Shown one piece after another: positions 9,170-18,217 of a stretch of 64,000 nt of DNA. A program made the translations under genes and the position numbers. The DNA is from a bacterium (lineage in GTDB: Bacteria; Vulcanimicrobiota; Vulcanimicrobiia; Vulcanimicrobiales; Vulcanimicrobiaceae). Below the pieces are notes generated by a model, which saw only the letters and a list, made by a program, of their open reading frames with translations, was not told the DNA's origin and searched no databases. Position 1 is the stretch's first letter. Every line of letters begins with the position of its first letter. Where the stretch lies: the NCBI GenBank assembly GCA_021790935.1, contig JAJYFL010000010.1, positions 1-64,000 on the forward strand, in the 5' to 3' direction.

Positions 9170-10113
9170 ACCGGCGGAGCCTGCACGTTGTGAGCGAACG
9201 CTTCGAGCCGCGCGCGGTCGATGGCCTTGACGCGGCCGCGGTCCAGTTCGACGGCACCCGCATTCTTCAGCCGCAAGAGCGCTCGTGCGGCCATGTCGCG
9301 AACGGTTCCCGCCGCCGCGGCGATCTGTGCCTGCGAGAGGTTCTCGACGCCTGGCAGCCCTTTGGTCATGCCGACCGAGGCGCGTGCGTAGCCGAGCAAG
9401 AACTTGGCGACGCGCTGCAGCACGTGCGCGAATGCGAGGTCGGAGATGGTATCGATCGAACGCCGGCGAGCCTGCGAAGCGGCCGCCAAAAATCCGAGAG
9501 CGAGATCGGAGTCGTTGCGGCACGCGTGCAGCAGCGCTTCGCTCGGCAGCGTGACGATGACGGCGTCGGTAAGGGCTTCGGCTCGGGTGGTCGCGCCGCC
9601 CCCGTCGAACGAGCCGCTCTCGTTGAGCGTGTCGTGCGTTAGGCGCTCGCCCAGCGTGTGCGTCTTGCCGTCGGGGGAGAGCAGCGTGTAGATTACGCGG
9701 CCGCTCTTGACCACGCCGAGATAAGGCCACATCTCGCCTTCGTCGTAGATCGTGTCGCCGGCTTTGTAGCTGCGCTCGCTCATCTGCATTGCGAGCTCCT
9801 TGATCGTATTGCTCTTGGCCGTTGCGAACGGGTGGACGTGCTGCAGGAACGACTCCCCTGCGGCATTCTCGTCGATGCGCTCGAGGCGCACCGTCCAGCG
9901 GTTGGAGCCCAGGTTTCTGGAGTCCCACGAGAACTTTCCGGGGCGCAGCTGCGCGATCTCGTTACGGAGGGCGCGCGGGTCGGTCTCTTCGCCGATCTCG
10001 AGGATCGCGCCGAGCGTCAGCTTGTCGAAGGCTTCGAGGATATGCTCGGTCTTCGCAGCTGCCGGAAGCGACCGGGCATCGAGGCTGATGGCGGCGGGGC
10101 GAATCATAGGCAT
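9166..10113 (-). CDS. DUF2249-Crp/Fnr fusion transcription regulator
   Basis: 315 residues from ATG 10113. Residues about 8-80 match the DUF2249 domain pattern (LDARSLP..., AFDKLTLGAILEI, DPRALRNEI, FSWDSRNLG, WTVRLERI). Residues about 107-200 form a cyclic-nucleotide-binding jelly roll (YKAGDTIYDEGE, SGRVIYTLLSPDGK). Residues about 255-290 carry the Crp winged helix (LSQAQIAAAAGTVRDMAARAL). DUF2249 proteins are often linked to nitric-oxide/nitrite metabolism and hemerythrins, so this may sense redox or nitrogen-oxide state; that is inference. The effector-site Arg of cAMP-binding Crp is not evident, so it is more Fnr/Dnr-like. The frame stays open upstream of ATG 10113, but the DUF2249 start fits this Met. 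Confidence 0.82.
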   Translation of the reverse strand: MPMIRPAAISLDARSLPAAAKTEHILEAFDKLTLGAILEIGEETDPRALRNEIAQLRPGKFSWDSRNLGSNRWTVRLERIDENAAGESFLQHVHPFATAKSNTIKELAMQMSERSYKAGDTIYDEGEMWPYLGVVKSGRVIYTLLSPDGKTHTLGERLTHDTLNESGSFDGGGATTRAEALTDAVIVTLPSEALLHACRNDSDLALGFLAAASQARRRSIDTISDLAFAHVLQRVAKFLLGYARASVGMTKGLPGVENLSQAQIAAAAGTVRDMAARALLRLKNAGAVELDRGRVKAIDRARLEAFAHNVQAPPV

Positions 10114-10236
10114 CGCCGTCTTGTACCAGGCCGCCGGCAAAAGCGCCTGCTTGCGCACCTGCGAGCCGGCCTGCAAAGGCCCGCCGGTGGGCCGTGGCGG
10201 AACTAGTTGGGCACTTACTCGACACAGAGGACTAAC

Positions 10237-11439
10237 TTGAGCACTCCAATTCGTGATACCGACATCGTGATCGTCGCCGGGGCGCGTACGCCGTTTGGCA
10301 ACTTGGGCGGCGTCCTGGCTGACCGCAGCGCAACGGAGCTGGCGGTCGTGGCCGCGCGAGCGGCCGTCGAACGCAGCGGCGTTCCGAAGGACCGCTTCGA
10401 CGACGTCGTCTTCGGCAACGTCATGCAGACCAGCGCCGATGCGATCTATCTTGCCCGCCACGTCGGGCTGCGCGCCGGCTTACCGATCGGCGTACCGGCG
10501 CTGACCCTCAACCGCCTGTGTGGAAGCGGCCTGCAGGCGATTCTCACCGCAGCCAACTCGCTGGCGTTGGGGCAGAGCACCTACGCGCTGGCGGGCGGCA
10601 GCGAGTCGATGAGCCAGGCGCCGCACGCGGTCCGCGGGGCGCGTAAGGGCTTCCCGCTCGGCGCGAACGTCAAGTTCGAAGATACGCTGTGGGAAGCGCT
10701 CACCGACTCTTACAACGGTCTGCCGATGGCCATCACGGCGGAGAACCTCGCCGAGCGGTACGGGATCTCGCGTGAAGCGTGCGACGCCTTTGCGCTGCAG
10801 AGCCAAGAGGCCGCCCTCGCCGCACAGCGCGACGGATACTTTGCCGAGGAGATCGTGCCGGTCGAAGTGCCCGCGAGCAAAGGCAGCACGCAACTGATCG
10901 ACAAGGACGAAGGCCCGCGCAGCGGCCTCTCCCTCGAGCGGCTTGGGAGACTGTCGGCGCGCTTCAAAAAAGGCGGCGTCGTGACGCCGGGCAATGCGAG
11001 CGGCATCACCGACGGTGCTGCGGCGGTCGTGCTCACGACGGTCAAGCAGGCCAAGAGCGACGGCCTCTCGTGGATGGGCCGCCTGGTCGCGGCGAGCGTC
11101 GTAGGCGTCGACCCGGACATCATGGGCATCGGTCCCGCCGTCGCGATTCCAAAGGCTCTCCAGCGGGCCGGCATCGCGCAAAGCGATCTGGCGGTCATGG
11201 AGATCAACGAAGCGTTCGCTCCGCAGGTCCTCGCCTGTCTGAAGGAGATGCACCATGCGGGCGCGGGGCTCAACCCGCACGGGGGCGCCATCTCCCTCGG
11301 CCATCCGCTCGGCGCGTCGGGCGCGCGAATCGCCTATACGGCTCTCCACGAATTGCGCCGCCGCGGCGGCGGCTACGCCGTGGCCTCGGCCTGCATCGGA
11401 GGCGGACAGGGCATTGCGGCAGTCTTCACCACCGATTGA
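10237..11439 (+). CDS. Thiolase (acetyl-CoA acetyltransferase)
   Basis: 400 residues. Start TTG 10237 is chosen because AGAGG at 10226-10230 precedes it by 6 bases; an earlier TTG at 10207 lacks this. The catalytic triad of class II thiolases is present: C95 (NRLCGSG), H356 (ISLGHPLG) and C386 (SACIGGGQG). It condenses two acetyl-CoA, or cleaves 3-ketoacyl-CoA. Close by on the minus strand are an enoyl-CoA hydratase and a 3-hydroxyacyl-CoA dehydrogenase, so the three together can run butyryl-CoA-type beta-oxidation or its reverse. Confidence 0.93.
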   Translation: MSTPIRDTDIVIVAGARTPFGNLGGVLADRSATELAVVAARAAVERSGVPKDRFDDVVFGNVMQTSADAIYLARHVGLRAGLPIGVPALTLNRLCGSGLQAILTAANSLALGQSTYALAGGSESMSQAPHAVRGARKGFPLGANVKFEDTLWEALTDSYNGLPMAITAENLAERYGISREACDAFALQSQEAALAAQRDGYFAEEIVPVEVPASKGSTQLIDKDEGPRSGLSLERLGRLSARFKKGGVVTPGNASGITDGAAAVVLTTVKQAKSDGLSWMGRLVAASVVGVDPDIMGIGPAVAIPKALQRAGIAQSDLAVMEINEAFAPQVLACLKEMHHAGAGLNPHGGAISLGHPLGASGARIAYTALHELRRRGGGYAVASACIGGGQGIAAVFTTD

Positions 11440-11485
11440 GAGGAGCGCCGAGCGAAAGCCGCGCGGCTGGTGGACGATCGGCCGC

Positions 11486-11977
11486 GTGTGGGATCTGCTC
11501 GCCCTGGCCATCATTGCGTACGTCGCATACAGGCTGCTGATCGCGCCGCGCGACCTCGATCGTTCCGCGGCATACCCGGCGCCGCGCGTCGCATACGCGA
11601 CGCTCGCCGGCCGGCCGTTCGTGCTGGCGCAGCAGCGCGGCCGCGTCGTCTTCTTGGATTTTTGGGCGTCGTGGTGCGAACCGTGCAAACTCTCGCTGCC
11701 GCTCGTGGAATCCTACGCCCGGCATCATCCGGGGGTCGCGGTGATACCCATCGACGTCGGTGAGCCGCGACCGGTCGTGGCCGCTTTCGCGCAAGCCCAC
11801 GGCATGAAAGACGTCGCCTTGGACCCGCAGGCCCGTTCGTCGGGATTCTTCGATCTGCGCGGCTTTCCGACGATGGTCGTCATCGACCCGCGCGGGCGAA
11901 TCCGAGCGACCTGGACGGGCTTCAACCCGGCGATCGAACTCAACATGGGCCATGCGGAACGGCAGTTGCGCCGCTAG
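11486..11977 (+). CDS. TlpA/ResA-like membrane-anchored thioredoxin
   Basis: About 163 residues if GTG 11486 is used. The frame is open into the thiolase gene, and the residues before 11486 (ERKPRGWWTIGR) look like a positive-inside flank, so the true start may be earlier (a rare ATT at 11435 is the only codon near the thiolase stop). One transmembrane segment (LLALAIIAYVAYRLL) is followed by a thioredoxin fold with CxxC in WASWCEPCK and the cis-Pro loop GFPTMVVI. It is a probable extracytoplasmic thiol-disulfide reductase for cytochrome c maturation or envelope redox. The stop overlaps the convergent enoyl-CoA hydratase stop. Confidence 0.82.
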   Translation: MWDLLALAIIAYVAYRLLIAPRDLDRSAAYPAPRVAYATLAGRPFVLAQQRGRVVFLDFWASWCEPCKLSLPLVESYARHHPGVAVIPIDVGEPRPVVAAFAQAHGMKDVALDPQARSSGFFDLRGFPTMVVIDPRGRIRATWTGFNPAIELNMGHAERQLRR

Positions 11978-12768
11978 TCTCCCTTCCAATCGGGTTTGCG
12001 CTTTTCGAGGAAGGCGCCGGTGCCTTCGCGGAAATCGTTGGTGTCCACGAGCGTGCCGAAGGCCAAGGCTTCGAGTTCCAGTGCGGCCTGAAGCGGCAGG
12101 CTCGCGCCTTCGTTGATGACGCGTTTGCAGGCTTCTATGGCGAGCGGAGCCTTGGCCGCGATGGCGAGCGCGACCCTGCGGGCTTCTCCGCGCAGGTCGG
12201 CCAGCGGAACGACTCTCTCCACCAGACCGATCCGCAACGCTTCGCGCGCGTCGATCGTCTCGCCGGTCAAGCAGAGGTACGCGGCCATGCCTTTACCGAC
12301 CAGCCGCGTCGAGCGCTGCGATCCGCCATAACCGGGAATCAAGCCGAGGTTGACCTCCGGCTGACCGAACTTCGCGTGCTCTGCGGCGATGCGGATATCG
12401 CCCGCCATGGCGAGTTCGCAGCCGCCACCGAGGGCAAAGCCGTTGACGGCCATGATGACGGGCTTGCGCAGGCGTTCGATCTGCAGCGTGACGGCCTGGC
12501 CGTCACGCGCGGTCTGCGCGCCGCGAACGGCGTTGGGCGTGGCGTTCAGCTCGCCGATGTCGGCTCCAGCGGCGAAGGCTTTCTCACCGGCACCGGTCAC
12601 CACGATCGCGCGAACGTCGTCGCTGCGTTCGAGTTCGCGCAGCGCGCTCGAAAGTTCGCGAAGGAGCTGCGCGTTGAGGGCGTTGCGTACGCTCGGGCGG
12701 TTCAGCACGATCGTTGCGACGGGACCTTCGCGTTCGACGAGGATATGCTCGAACGATCCGTCAGGCAT
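11974..12768 (-). CDS. Enoyl-CoA hydratase (crotonase family)
   Basis: 264 residues. Crotonase fold with the oxyanion-hole segments AFAAGADIGEL and GFALGGGCELA. Glutamates sit in the two catalytic positions (GGGCELAM and FGQPEVNLGLIPG). It hydrates 2-enoyl-CoA to 3-hydroxyacyl-CoA. It overlaps the preceding dehydrogenase gene by 8 bases on the same strand, so the two are translationally coupled and act on consecutive intermediates. Confidence 0.92.
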   Translation of the reverse strand: MPDGSFEHILVEREGPVATIVLNRPSVRNALNAQLLRELSSALRELERSDDVRAIVVTGAGEKAFAAGADIGELNATPNAVRGAQTARDGQAVTLQIERLRKPVIMAVNGFALGGGCELAMAGDIRIAAEHAKFGQPEVNLGLIPGYGGSQRSTRLVGKGMAAYLCLTGETIDAREALRIGLVERVVPLADLRGEARRVALAIAAKAPLAIEACKRVINEGASLPLQAALELEALAFGTLVDTNDFREGTGAFLEKRKPDWKGD

Positions 12769-13615
12769 AGTCGTAGAAGCCCTTTCCGTTCTTGCGGCCG
12801 TAACGGCCCGCGAGAACCATCCGCTTCAGGAGCGTCGGCGGCGCCATCATCGGGTCCTTGAACTCGTCGAACATAATCTGCGCGATGAAATAGGTCGTGT
12901 CGAGACCCACGAAATCGAGCAGTTCGAAGGGACCCATCGGGTACCCGCACCCGAGCTTCATCCCTTTGTCGATATCTTCTTTGCTCGCCAAACCATCTTC
13001 GTAAACGCGAATCGCGTAGAGCAGGTAGGGTACGAGCAGGCGATTGACGACGAAGCCCGGCGTGTCTTTCGCGTGGATCGGTTCCTTGCCGAGTTTCTGC
13101 GCGAACGCGAAGAGCCTATCGATCGTCTCGGGCGTCGTCGCGATCGTTCGCACCACTTCGACCAGCTTCATCACGGGGACGGGGTTGAAGAAGTGCAGGC
13201 CCGCCACTCTGTCGGGGCGCTTGGTGGCGGCCGCCAGCTCGATGACGCAGAGGCTCGAGGTATTCGTGCAGATAACGGCGTGCGCGGCGAGCAGATCGTC
13301 GAGTTGCTTGAAGAGCGCCGTCTTGATCGCGACGTTCTCGACGATGGCCTCGATGACGATATCGCAATTCTTAAGATCCTTAACGTCGGTGGTCGCGGCG
13401 ATGCGGCCCAAGACGGCGTCGCGCTCGGTTTGCGTCATGCGCTGCTTCGCGACGGCCTTATCGAGCGCCGCCGCCATGGAGGCCGTACCGCGCTGCAGCG
13501 CAGCAGCGTCGACCTCCATCAAGACGACCTCAAAACCGGCGGTGGCGGCGGTTTGAGCGATCCCGCTTCCCATCAAGCCGGCGCCGCAGACGCCGACCCT
13601 TGCAATCTCAGTCAC
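12761..13615 (-). CDS. 3-hydroxybutyryl-CoA / 3-hydroxyacyl-CoA dehydrogenase
   Basis: 284 residues, the normal length of short single-domain Hbd/PaaH enzymes. An N-terminal Rossmann motif reads VGVCGAGLMGSGIAQ. The catalytic His lies in AGLHFFNPVPVMKLVEVV, and the C-terminal 3HCDH domain contains KDTPGFVVNRLL and GPFELLDFVGLD. It oxidises 3-hydroxyacyl-CoA with NAD(P)+. First gene of a two-gene unit with the hydratase, divergent from phoU. Confidence 0.93.
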   Translation of the reverse strand: MTEIARVGVCGAGLMGSGIAQTAATAGFEVVLMEVDAAALQRGTASMAAALDKAVAKQRMTQTERDAVLGRIAATTDVKDLKNCDIVIEAIVENVAIKTALFKQLDDLLAAHAVICTNTSSLCVIELAAATKRPDRVAGLHFFNPVPVMKLVEVVRTIATTPETIDRLFAFAQKLGKEPIHAKDTPGFVVNRLLVPYLLYAIRVYEDGLASKEDIDKGMKLGCGYPMGPFELLDFVGLDTTYFIAQIMFDEFKDPMMAPPTLLKRMVLAGRYGRKNGKGFYDYA

Positions 13616-13645
13616 GAACGAGAGCCTCCTTATCGAGCAGTCCGA

Positions 13646-13675
13646 TTGCGTTCTCCGGACCTTTGCGGCTATACT
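13646..13675 (+). promoter_or_regulatory. Sigma-70-type promoter of phoU
   Basis: TTGCGT at 13646-13651 and TATACT at 13670-13675 are separated by 18 bases in the 94-base divergent gap between the dehydrogenase and phoU. The -10 is close to consensus. The start codon TTG 13710 follows after a ribosome-binding run of G (GGGGGA at about 13699-13704). Confidence 0.5.
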
Positions 13676-13709
13676 GTGGAGAACTTCAAAAATCTTTCGG
13701 GGGATACTC

Positions 13710-14345
13710 TTGCGTACCGCGTATCACGAAGCGCTGGAAGCCACGCGACTGGACGTCGTCCGGCTCGGCGCGTTGACGAGCGATGCCATCCGCGTGGCGG
13801 TCGAGGCGCTGGAACGCCGCGACTCCGCCGCCGGCGCGCGCGTGGTCGCCGGCGACGACGCGGTAGACGATCTCCGGCGCAAGATCGAGGCTTCGTGCAT
13901 CGAACTGATCTGGCGGCAGCAGCCGGTTGCCGGCGAACTGCGCGAGATTGCCGCGATGCTGGAGATCGCAACGGACCTGGAGCGCGTCGGCGATTACGCC
14001 GTCGATATCGCGAAACACGCGATCAAGCTCGCCGACGTCCTGCTCCGGCCGGCGCGCGTCGAAATCGATAGAATTGCGGGCGTGGCGCACGCGATGCTGC
14101 TAGACGCGATGCGCGCCTACACCGAACGCGATACGGCGCTGGCCGAAGACGTCATCGAACAAGACGACGAAGTGGATCTGCTCTACAAGCGCGGCATCAA
14201 GGCGCTGCAGGAAGAGATGCAGACCGATCCCGAGATGGTTCGCGCCGGCACGCGCATGCTCTTCGTGCTCGCCTCGCTCGAACGCGTGGGCGACCGTGCG
14301 AACAACATTGCGTGGCACACCAAGGAGATGCTCGGTACGGCGTGA
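13710..14345 (+). CDS. phoU: PhoU-family phosphate regulator
   Basis: 211 residues with a TTG start. Two three-helix PhoU repeats are seen, with the metal-binding pattern E(I/L)ATDLERVGDYAVDIAK in the first half and ASLERVGDRANNIAWH in the second. PhoU dampens PhoR/PhoB signalling and Pst transport when phosphate is ample. No pst or pho genes lie in this window, so the partner genes must be elsewhere. The stop overlaps the following aminotransferase start (GTGA). Confidence 0.93.
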   Translation: MRTAYHEALEATRLDVVRLGALTSDAIRVAVEALERRDSAAGARVVAGDDAVDDLRRKIEASCIELIWRQQPVAGELREIAAMLEIATDLERVGDYAVDIAKHAIKLADVLLRPARVEIDRIAGVAHAMLLDAMRAYTERDTALAEDVIEQDDEVDLLYKRGIKALQEEMQTDPEMVRAGTRMLFVLASLERVGDRANNIAWHTKEMLGTA

Positions 14346-15496
14346 GCGAGACGCCCCTATCGCGTGACCTGTTCGCGGTCACTTCAACCTATGCGTACTT
14401 GAATCACGCAGCCGTAGGCGTCTTGCCGCAGCCCACGCGTGCGGCGCTCCACGCCTTTGTGGACGCACATGCCGCCGGCGGCGTCATGGGTACCTATCCC
14501 ATCGAAGCGAAGATGCCGGAGTATCGCGAAGCGGTCGCCCGGTTCATCGGCGCCGGCGGCGCGGAGATTGCGTTTCTGCGCAACACCGGCGACGGAGCTC
14601 TCGCGCTGGCGGGCGGCTTGGACTGGCGCCCCGGCGACGAGGTGTTGCTCTGCGACAACGAGTTCCCAGCGAACGTGCAGCCGTGGCTCGCGCTGCGGGA
14701 CCGCGGCGTGAACGTGCGCTTCGTGAACGCCGAGCGCGAGCGCCTCACTCCTGGAGTGCTGCGGCGGCATATCACCGCGCGCACGCGCGTGGTCGCGGTA
14801 TCGTGGGTCTCGTTTGCCGACGGCTACCGCCACGATCTGGCTTCGCTCGGCGAGGTCGCGCACGCTGCCGGCGCGCTGCTCTGCGTCGACGCGATCCAAG
14901 GCCTCGGCGCGTTCGGCCTGGACGTGCGCGCCTGCGGGATCGACGCGCTCTACTGCGGCGGCGCCAAGTGGATGATGGCGCTGCAGGGCGTGAGCTTCCT
15001 GTACGTGCGGGAGAACCTCATCGACCGCCTGCGGCTGGCCGCACCGGGCTGGCGTTCCGTCGCGGACATGTGGGATTTCCTCAACTACGAGCAGCCGCCG
15101 GTCGCCGGCGCCGGCCGCTTCGAAGGGGGGACCCCGAACTTTATCGGCGCTCTCTCGCTCGCGGAGTCGTGCGGCCTCTTGGGAGGCCCGAGCGGACGGC
15201 CGATCGCGGAGCACGTCCTCGCGCTCACGGACCGCTTGTACGATGGCCTGCTTGCTTGTGGCGCCGAGGTTAAGACCCTGCGCGGCGACGGATGCTCGTC
15301 GGGCATCGTTACGTTCGTGTTGCCCGGCACCGACCCGGTCGCGCTGGGCAAAGCGCTTGCGAGCGAAGGGATCGTGACGACCTACCGGCCGACCGGCGTC
15401 CGCGTCTCTCCCCATGGATACAATACGTTTGACGAGATCGACCGGCTGCTCGAGGTGGTCGGGCGCGCTCGAAAGGAAAGAGTATGCTTCCCGTAA
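14342..15496 (+). CDS. Class V aminotransferase / cysteine desulfurase-like PLP enzyme
   Basis: 384 residues with GTG 14342 overlapping the phoU stop. PLP fold type I, class V. Asp183 in CVDAIQ would contact the pyridine N, and K209 in YCGGAKWMM is the Schiff-base lysine. The N-terminal YLNHAAVGVLP is typical of the isopenicillin-N-epimerase/CsdA-like subgroup. No obvious mobile catalytic Cys loop of IscS type is seen, so desulfurase activity is not certain. A kynureninase-, epimerase- or desulfurase-like reaction is possible. No specific substrate can be named. Confidence 0.8.
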   Translation: MSETPLSRDLFAVTSTYAYLNHAAVGVLPQPTRAALHAFVDAHAAGGVMGTYPIEAKMPEYREAVARFIGAGGAEIAFLRNTGDGALALAGGLDWRPGDEVLLCDNEFPANVQPWLALRDRGVNVRFVNAERERLTPGVLRRHITARTRVVAVSWVSFADGYRHDLASLGEVAHAAGALLCVDAIQGLGAFGLDVRACGIDALYCGGAKWMMALQGVSFLYVRENLIDRLRLAAPGWRSVADMWDFLNYEQPPVAGAGRFEGGTPNFIGALSLAESCGLLGGPSGRPIAEHVLALTDRLYDGLLACGAEVKTLRGDGCSSGIVTFVLPGTDPVALGKALASEGIVTTYRPTGVRVSPHGYNTFDEIDRLLEVVGRARKERVCFP

Positions 15497-16137
15497 TCTT
15501 CACGCCGCCGCCCGCCGCGGCCGCCGTGGCCGCTCCGTCCGACGGCACGTATACCTACCAAGCCTCGCTCGGAGGCACGCCGATCGGCAAAACGGTCATT
15601 ACCGTCAAGCGCAGCGGCGGCGTCTTGACCGTGAGCGAAGCGGCCAACGCGTCGGTTCAAGGGAGTGCGGGCAGCGCAAAGACATCGATGACCCTCTCCG
15701 CGTCCTTGGTTCCGACGGCTTACGCCGCGACCTACGCGATGGCGGGCCGGAGCATGCACGACCGGGTCGTTCTCGACGGCGCCTCCGCTACCGAGACGAC
15801 CCCCGGCGGTACCAAGACGTTCGCCCTGCAGCCAGGAACCAAGCAGTTCGTCATTCTCGACGGCAGCATGCTCGGGGGCTTTTTCATCTTGCCCGCCCAG
15901 CTTCACGCTTGGAACGACCCCACGGTCTTTGGGCTGGCGCCGATGTACGATGCCGGCGTGCCGATCTCGCCCGATGCCGCCCTCACGCCGGATCGCCCGG
16001 CGGGCGTGCCGCCCGAGGACGTCGCCCTCTCCGTGACCTCGCCCGTCGCCTTTACGGAATGGTACGATCCGCGCACGATGCTGCTCGACGAGATGAGCGT
16101 CCCCGCACAGAGCATCGAGGTCGAGCGAGTTCGTTAA
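15484..16137 (+). CDS. Exported protein of unknown function
   Basis: 217 residues overlapping the end of the aminotransferase gene by 13 bases; a G/A-rich run (GGAAAGAG) precedes ATG 15484. The first residues are weakly hydrophobic (MLPVIFTPPPAAAAVAA), perhaps a short signal peptide. The remainder is rich in small residues and alternating beta-strand pattern (YTYQASLGGTPIGKTVITVKR), as in exported lipocalin- or DUF-type beta proteins. No motif is recognised. Translational coupling to the PLP enzyme may be incidental. Confidence 0.6.
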   Translation: MLPVIFTPPPAAAAVAAPSDGTYTYQASLGGTPIGKTVITVKRSGGVLTVSEAANASVQGSAGSAKTSMTLSASLVPTAYAATYAMAGRSMHDRVVLDGASATETTPGGTKTFALQPGTKQFVILDGSMLGGFFILPAQLHAWNDPTVFGLAPMYDAGVPISPDAALTPDRPAGVPPEDVALSVTSPVAFTEWYDPRTMLLDEMSVPAQSIEVERVR

Positions 16138-16140
16138 GGG

Positions 16141-17601
16141 CTAATTCCCGGCGTCGCTCACGATGCACGGCGCCATGACGGCGTCGGTCATGCCGTGGAT
16201 GAGCCGTTTATCGGCCGGAGCGATCGTTGCGAGAATGCCGCCGAGGCGCACGGACTGCGCCGGATCTCCGCAGGTTCCCGTTACGAAATAGTAGGGACAG
16301 AGGCGGACGCGCCCGTCGAACTGGCGCACCTCGTCACGTTCGCGGTCGAAGTAGGATTGGCGAACGCGCTTGCCCTTGTGAAAGCGCTGGAGGATGCGCG
16401 GGGTCTTGTGGAAATCGCGGAGCGATTCTTCCAGCGTCTCGGTCCATTCGTCCTTCGTAAGGTCGTTGGCCACGCGGACGCCGCGAGAGCCCCACGCGAG
16501 CTCCGAAAATCCCGAAGGTTTCACGACGTAATCGCGCTCGCTCTTGCCGAGCGCGACGAGCTGGCGCCAGTCACTTACCGGCGCGCCGGCGGCGTCGAGC
16601 CCGTAGATAACGCCGTGGGGTGGAAGCGGCCGCGGATCGATGACCCACGTTTGCGGAAAGAGCGTCTTGAGCCTGCGGTAGATCTCCTTACCGTCGCGGC
16701 CGAGCTCGGTCTGCCAGAGTTGGGCGAGCGAGGGATGGTGAAGCAAGGCGAACGAGAGTTTCTCCTCGAGCTGCGCTTTGGGCGGCGGCGTCATCTTCAC
16801 GCGGTTGTGGCGCGCGGCGTAGAGCATCAGTTCTTGCTTGGGAACGTTGAGCAGATCGAAGAGCTCGAAGTTCCGGTAGAGCGCTTGGACCTTCTCCTCG
16901 CGGCCGTCGGGCAGACGCACGAAGAGCGCATCTTCGGTGAAGACGATATCCTGGGGCGCGCAGACGTAGGCGTCGAGCAGACCTTCGCGGCGCGCCGTAT
17001 CGGCCAGCCACTGCAGCTCCGCCCGGTAGTCGGCCGACTCCTCGGAGACGACGATCGCGACGCACGGCAGATCCGAGGCGGTCATCGCGCGCAGCATCTG
17101 CGCGAAACCCGCCGGGATTCCCAGAGCTCCGCCGATGCTCTCCATGCCGATCTTGCAGTACGCCTCGGACATGGCGCCGAGGAACCCCATGCCGCCCGGG
17201 ACGCTGTCGAGCTCGCTCGCGATGAAGCCGCCGTCGGTAAGGATCAAGTCCGGCCGGATGACGTGTGGGATATCCTGTTTGAAACGATTCTGGCGCGAAA
17301 GCCTGACGATATACTCCGGCTTGCCCTGATCGAGATAGGCCGCGACGAACGCCGGCGCGCTGCCCCGCACGCTGCGGTTGTACAGACTGTTGATCGCCCG
17401 GTAGAAAGCAAACAGGTCGCGTCCGGTTTGGACGATATCGTCGAGCGTCTTCGGGGATAAAGCGAACGGCTCGGGGCTGATGCGCCAGGCGATCGTTTCC
17501 GCCGCATCTTCGGCTTTGAAGAGCCCGGGCGGAATCGTCTCGTACAGATGGTGCGCTTGCTCGCGAGCCGTGAGATTCGGTGAAAACGCCGTACAGGCCA
17601 T
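16141..17601 (-). CDS. Large ATP-grasp-like protein (circularly permuted type possible)
   Basis: 486 residues from ATG 17601 (MACTAFSPNL); longer starts exist but are not protein-like. Segments such as DYVVKPSGFSELAWGSRGVRVAND, ILQRFHKGKRVRQSYFD and QFDGRVRLCPYYFVTG resemble the Lys/Glu/Asp ATP-binding strands of ATP-grasp ligases. A GGFIASELDSVPGGMGFLG segment precedes them, as in circularly permuted ATP-grasp proteins. It would ligate a carboxylate to an amine or thiol. No metabolic partner is adjacent, so the substrate is unknown. Confidence 0.55.
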   Translation of the reverse strand: MACTAFSPNLTAREQAHHLYETIPPGLFKAEDAAETIAWRISPEPFALSPKTLDDIVQTGRDLFAFYRAINSLYNRSVRGSAPAFVAAYLDQGKPEYIVRLSRQNRFKQDIPHVIRPDLILTDGGFIASELDSVPGGMGFLGAMSEAYCKIGMESIGGALGIPAGFAQMLRAMTASDLPCVAIVVSEESADYRAELQWLADTARREGLLDAYVCAPQDIVFTEDALFVRLPDGREEKVQALYRNFELFDLLNVPKQELMLYAARHNRVKMTPPPKAQLEEKLSFALLHHPSLAQLWQTELGRDGKEIYRRLKTLFPQTWVIDPRPLPPHGVIYGLDAAGAPVSDWRQLVALGKSERDYVVKPSGFSELAWGSRGVRVANDLTKDEWTETLEESLRDFHKTPRILQRFHKGKRVRQSYFDRERDEVRQFDGRVRLCPYYFVTGTCGDPAQSVRLGGILATIAPADKRLIHGMTDAVMAPCIVSDAGN

Positions 17602-17717
17602 GCCGGAATGCAGGCTCCTATCGACAGCCGTCGGGAATCTTGGAGTTATTGAACGCGATGTAGCGTCGCCGCATGTCACCCTTCAATCCGGCCGGTGGCT
17701 CGTTGGTTGCACCGGGC

Positions 17718-18101
17718 CTATTTGATGATGACGGCACCCGGTGTCAGGATGGCGCTCTCGATGGCGACCTGCCCGGCGCGCAGGAGCAGGGTGAGGTGGA
17801 GCGTGCCGTTCAGGTGGAGCGCGCCGAGCGGTACGTCCTCGATCACGCGCGACGGACCTTCGCCCGCGATGAAGTCGAGGGTCCGTTCCCGGGTGAAGGT
17901 ACCCGAGGCGTCACCGTAGCTCTCGCGCACGGTGATGGGCAGTTCGTGCCCCGGGGTGACGGGACCCGCGGCCACAACGCAGTACGTAACCGCTACCGGC
18001 GTACCGAGGACGGTGAGGGTCTCGTGCGTGCAGGGGGCCGCCGCGGCCGCCGCCGATCCGAGGCCGAGCGCGATGAGAGCCGTGAGCGTGATACGTAGCA
18101 T
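17718..18101 (-). CDS. Small exported protein of unknown function
   Basis: 127 residues. ATG 18101 is preferred over ATG 18122 because it starts a clean signal peptide (MLRITLTALIALGLGSAAAAAAP) and an AAGAGA run precedes it. The mature part has two Cys (PCTHET and VTYCVV) that could form a disulfide, and ends in beta-strand-like sequence. No family recognised. The 116 bases between it and the ATP-grasp-like gene hold no visible feature. Confidence 0.6.
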   Translation of the reverse strand: MLRITLTALIALGLGSAAAAAAPCTHETLTVLGTPVAVTYCVVAAGPVTPGHELPITVRESYGDASGTFTRERTLDFIAGEGPSRVIEDVPLGALHLNGTLHLTLLLRAGQVAIESAILTPGAVIIK

Positions 18102-18217
18102 GGGCGATCGATCTCTTTTCACTCCGTCAACGAGCCGAGTAGCGCAAGTGTTGCACGCCGGCCTGCCGCATTCCGCCCGGAGGGCGTTCGGTTGACACGG
18201 GGTATACCATTGACGTG

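Noticed and set aside
8309-9928. 539-residue open frame on the minus strand
   Set aside because: Antisense to the YlbL-like gene and out of frame with the DUF2249-Crp gene; composition Arg/Ala-rich, no motif.
18192-18217. TTGACA and TATACC before the Cof-type HAD gene
   Set aside because: The two boxes are only a few bases apart and cannot form one promoter; no matching partner box at the right distance.
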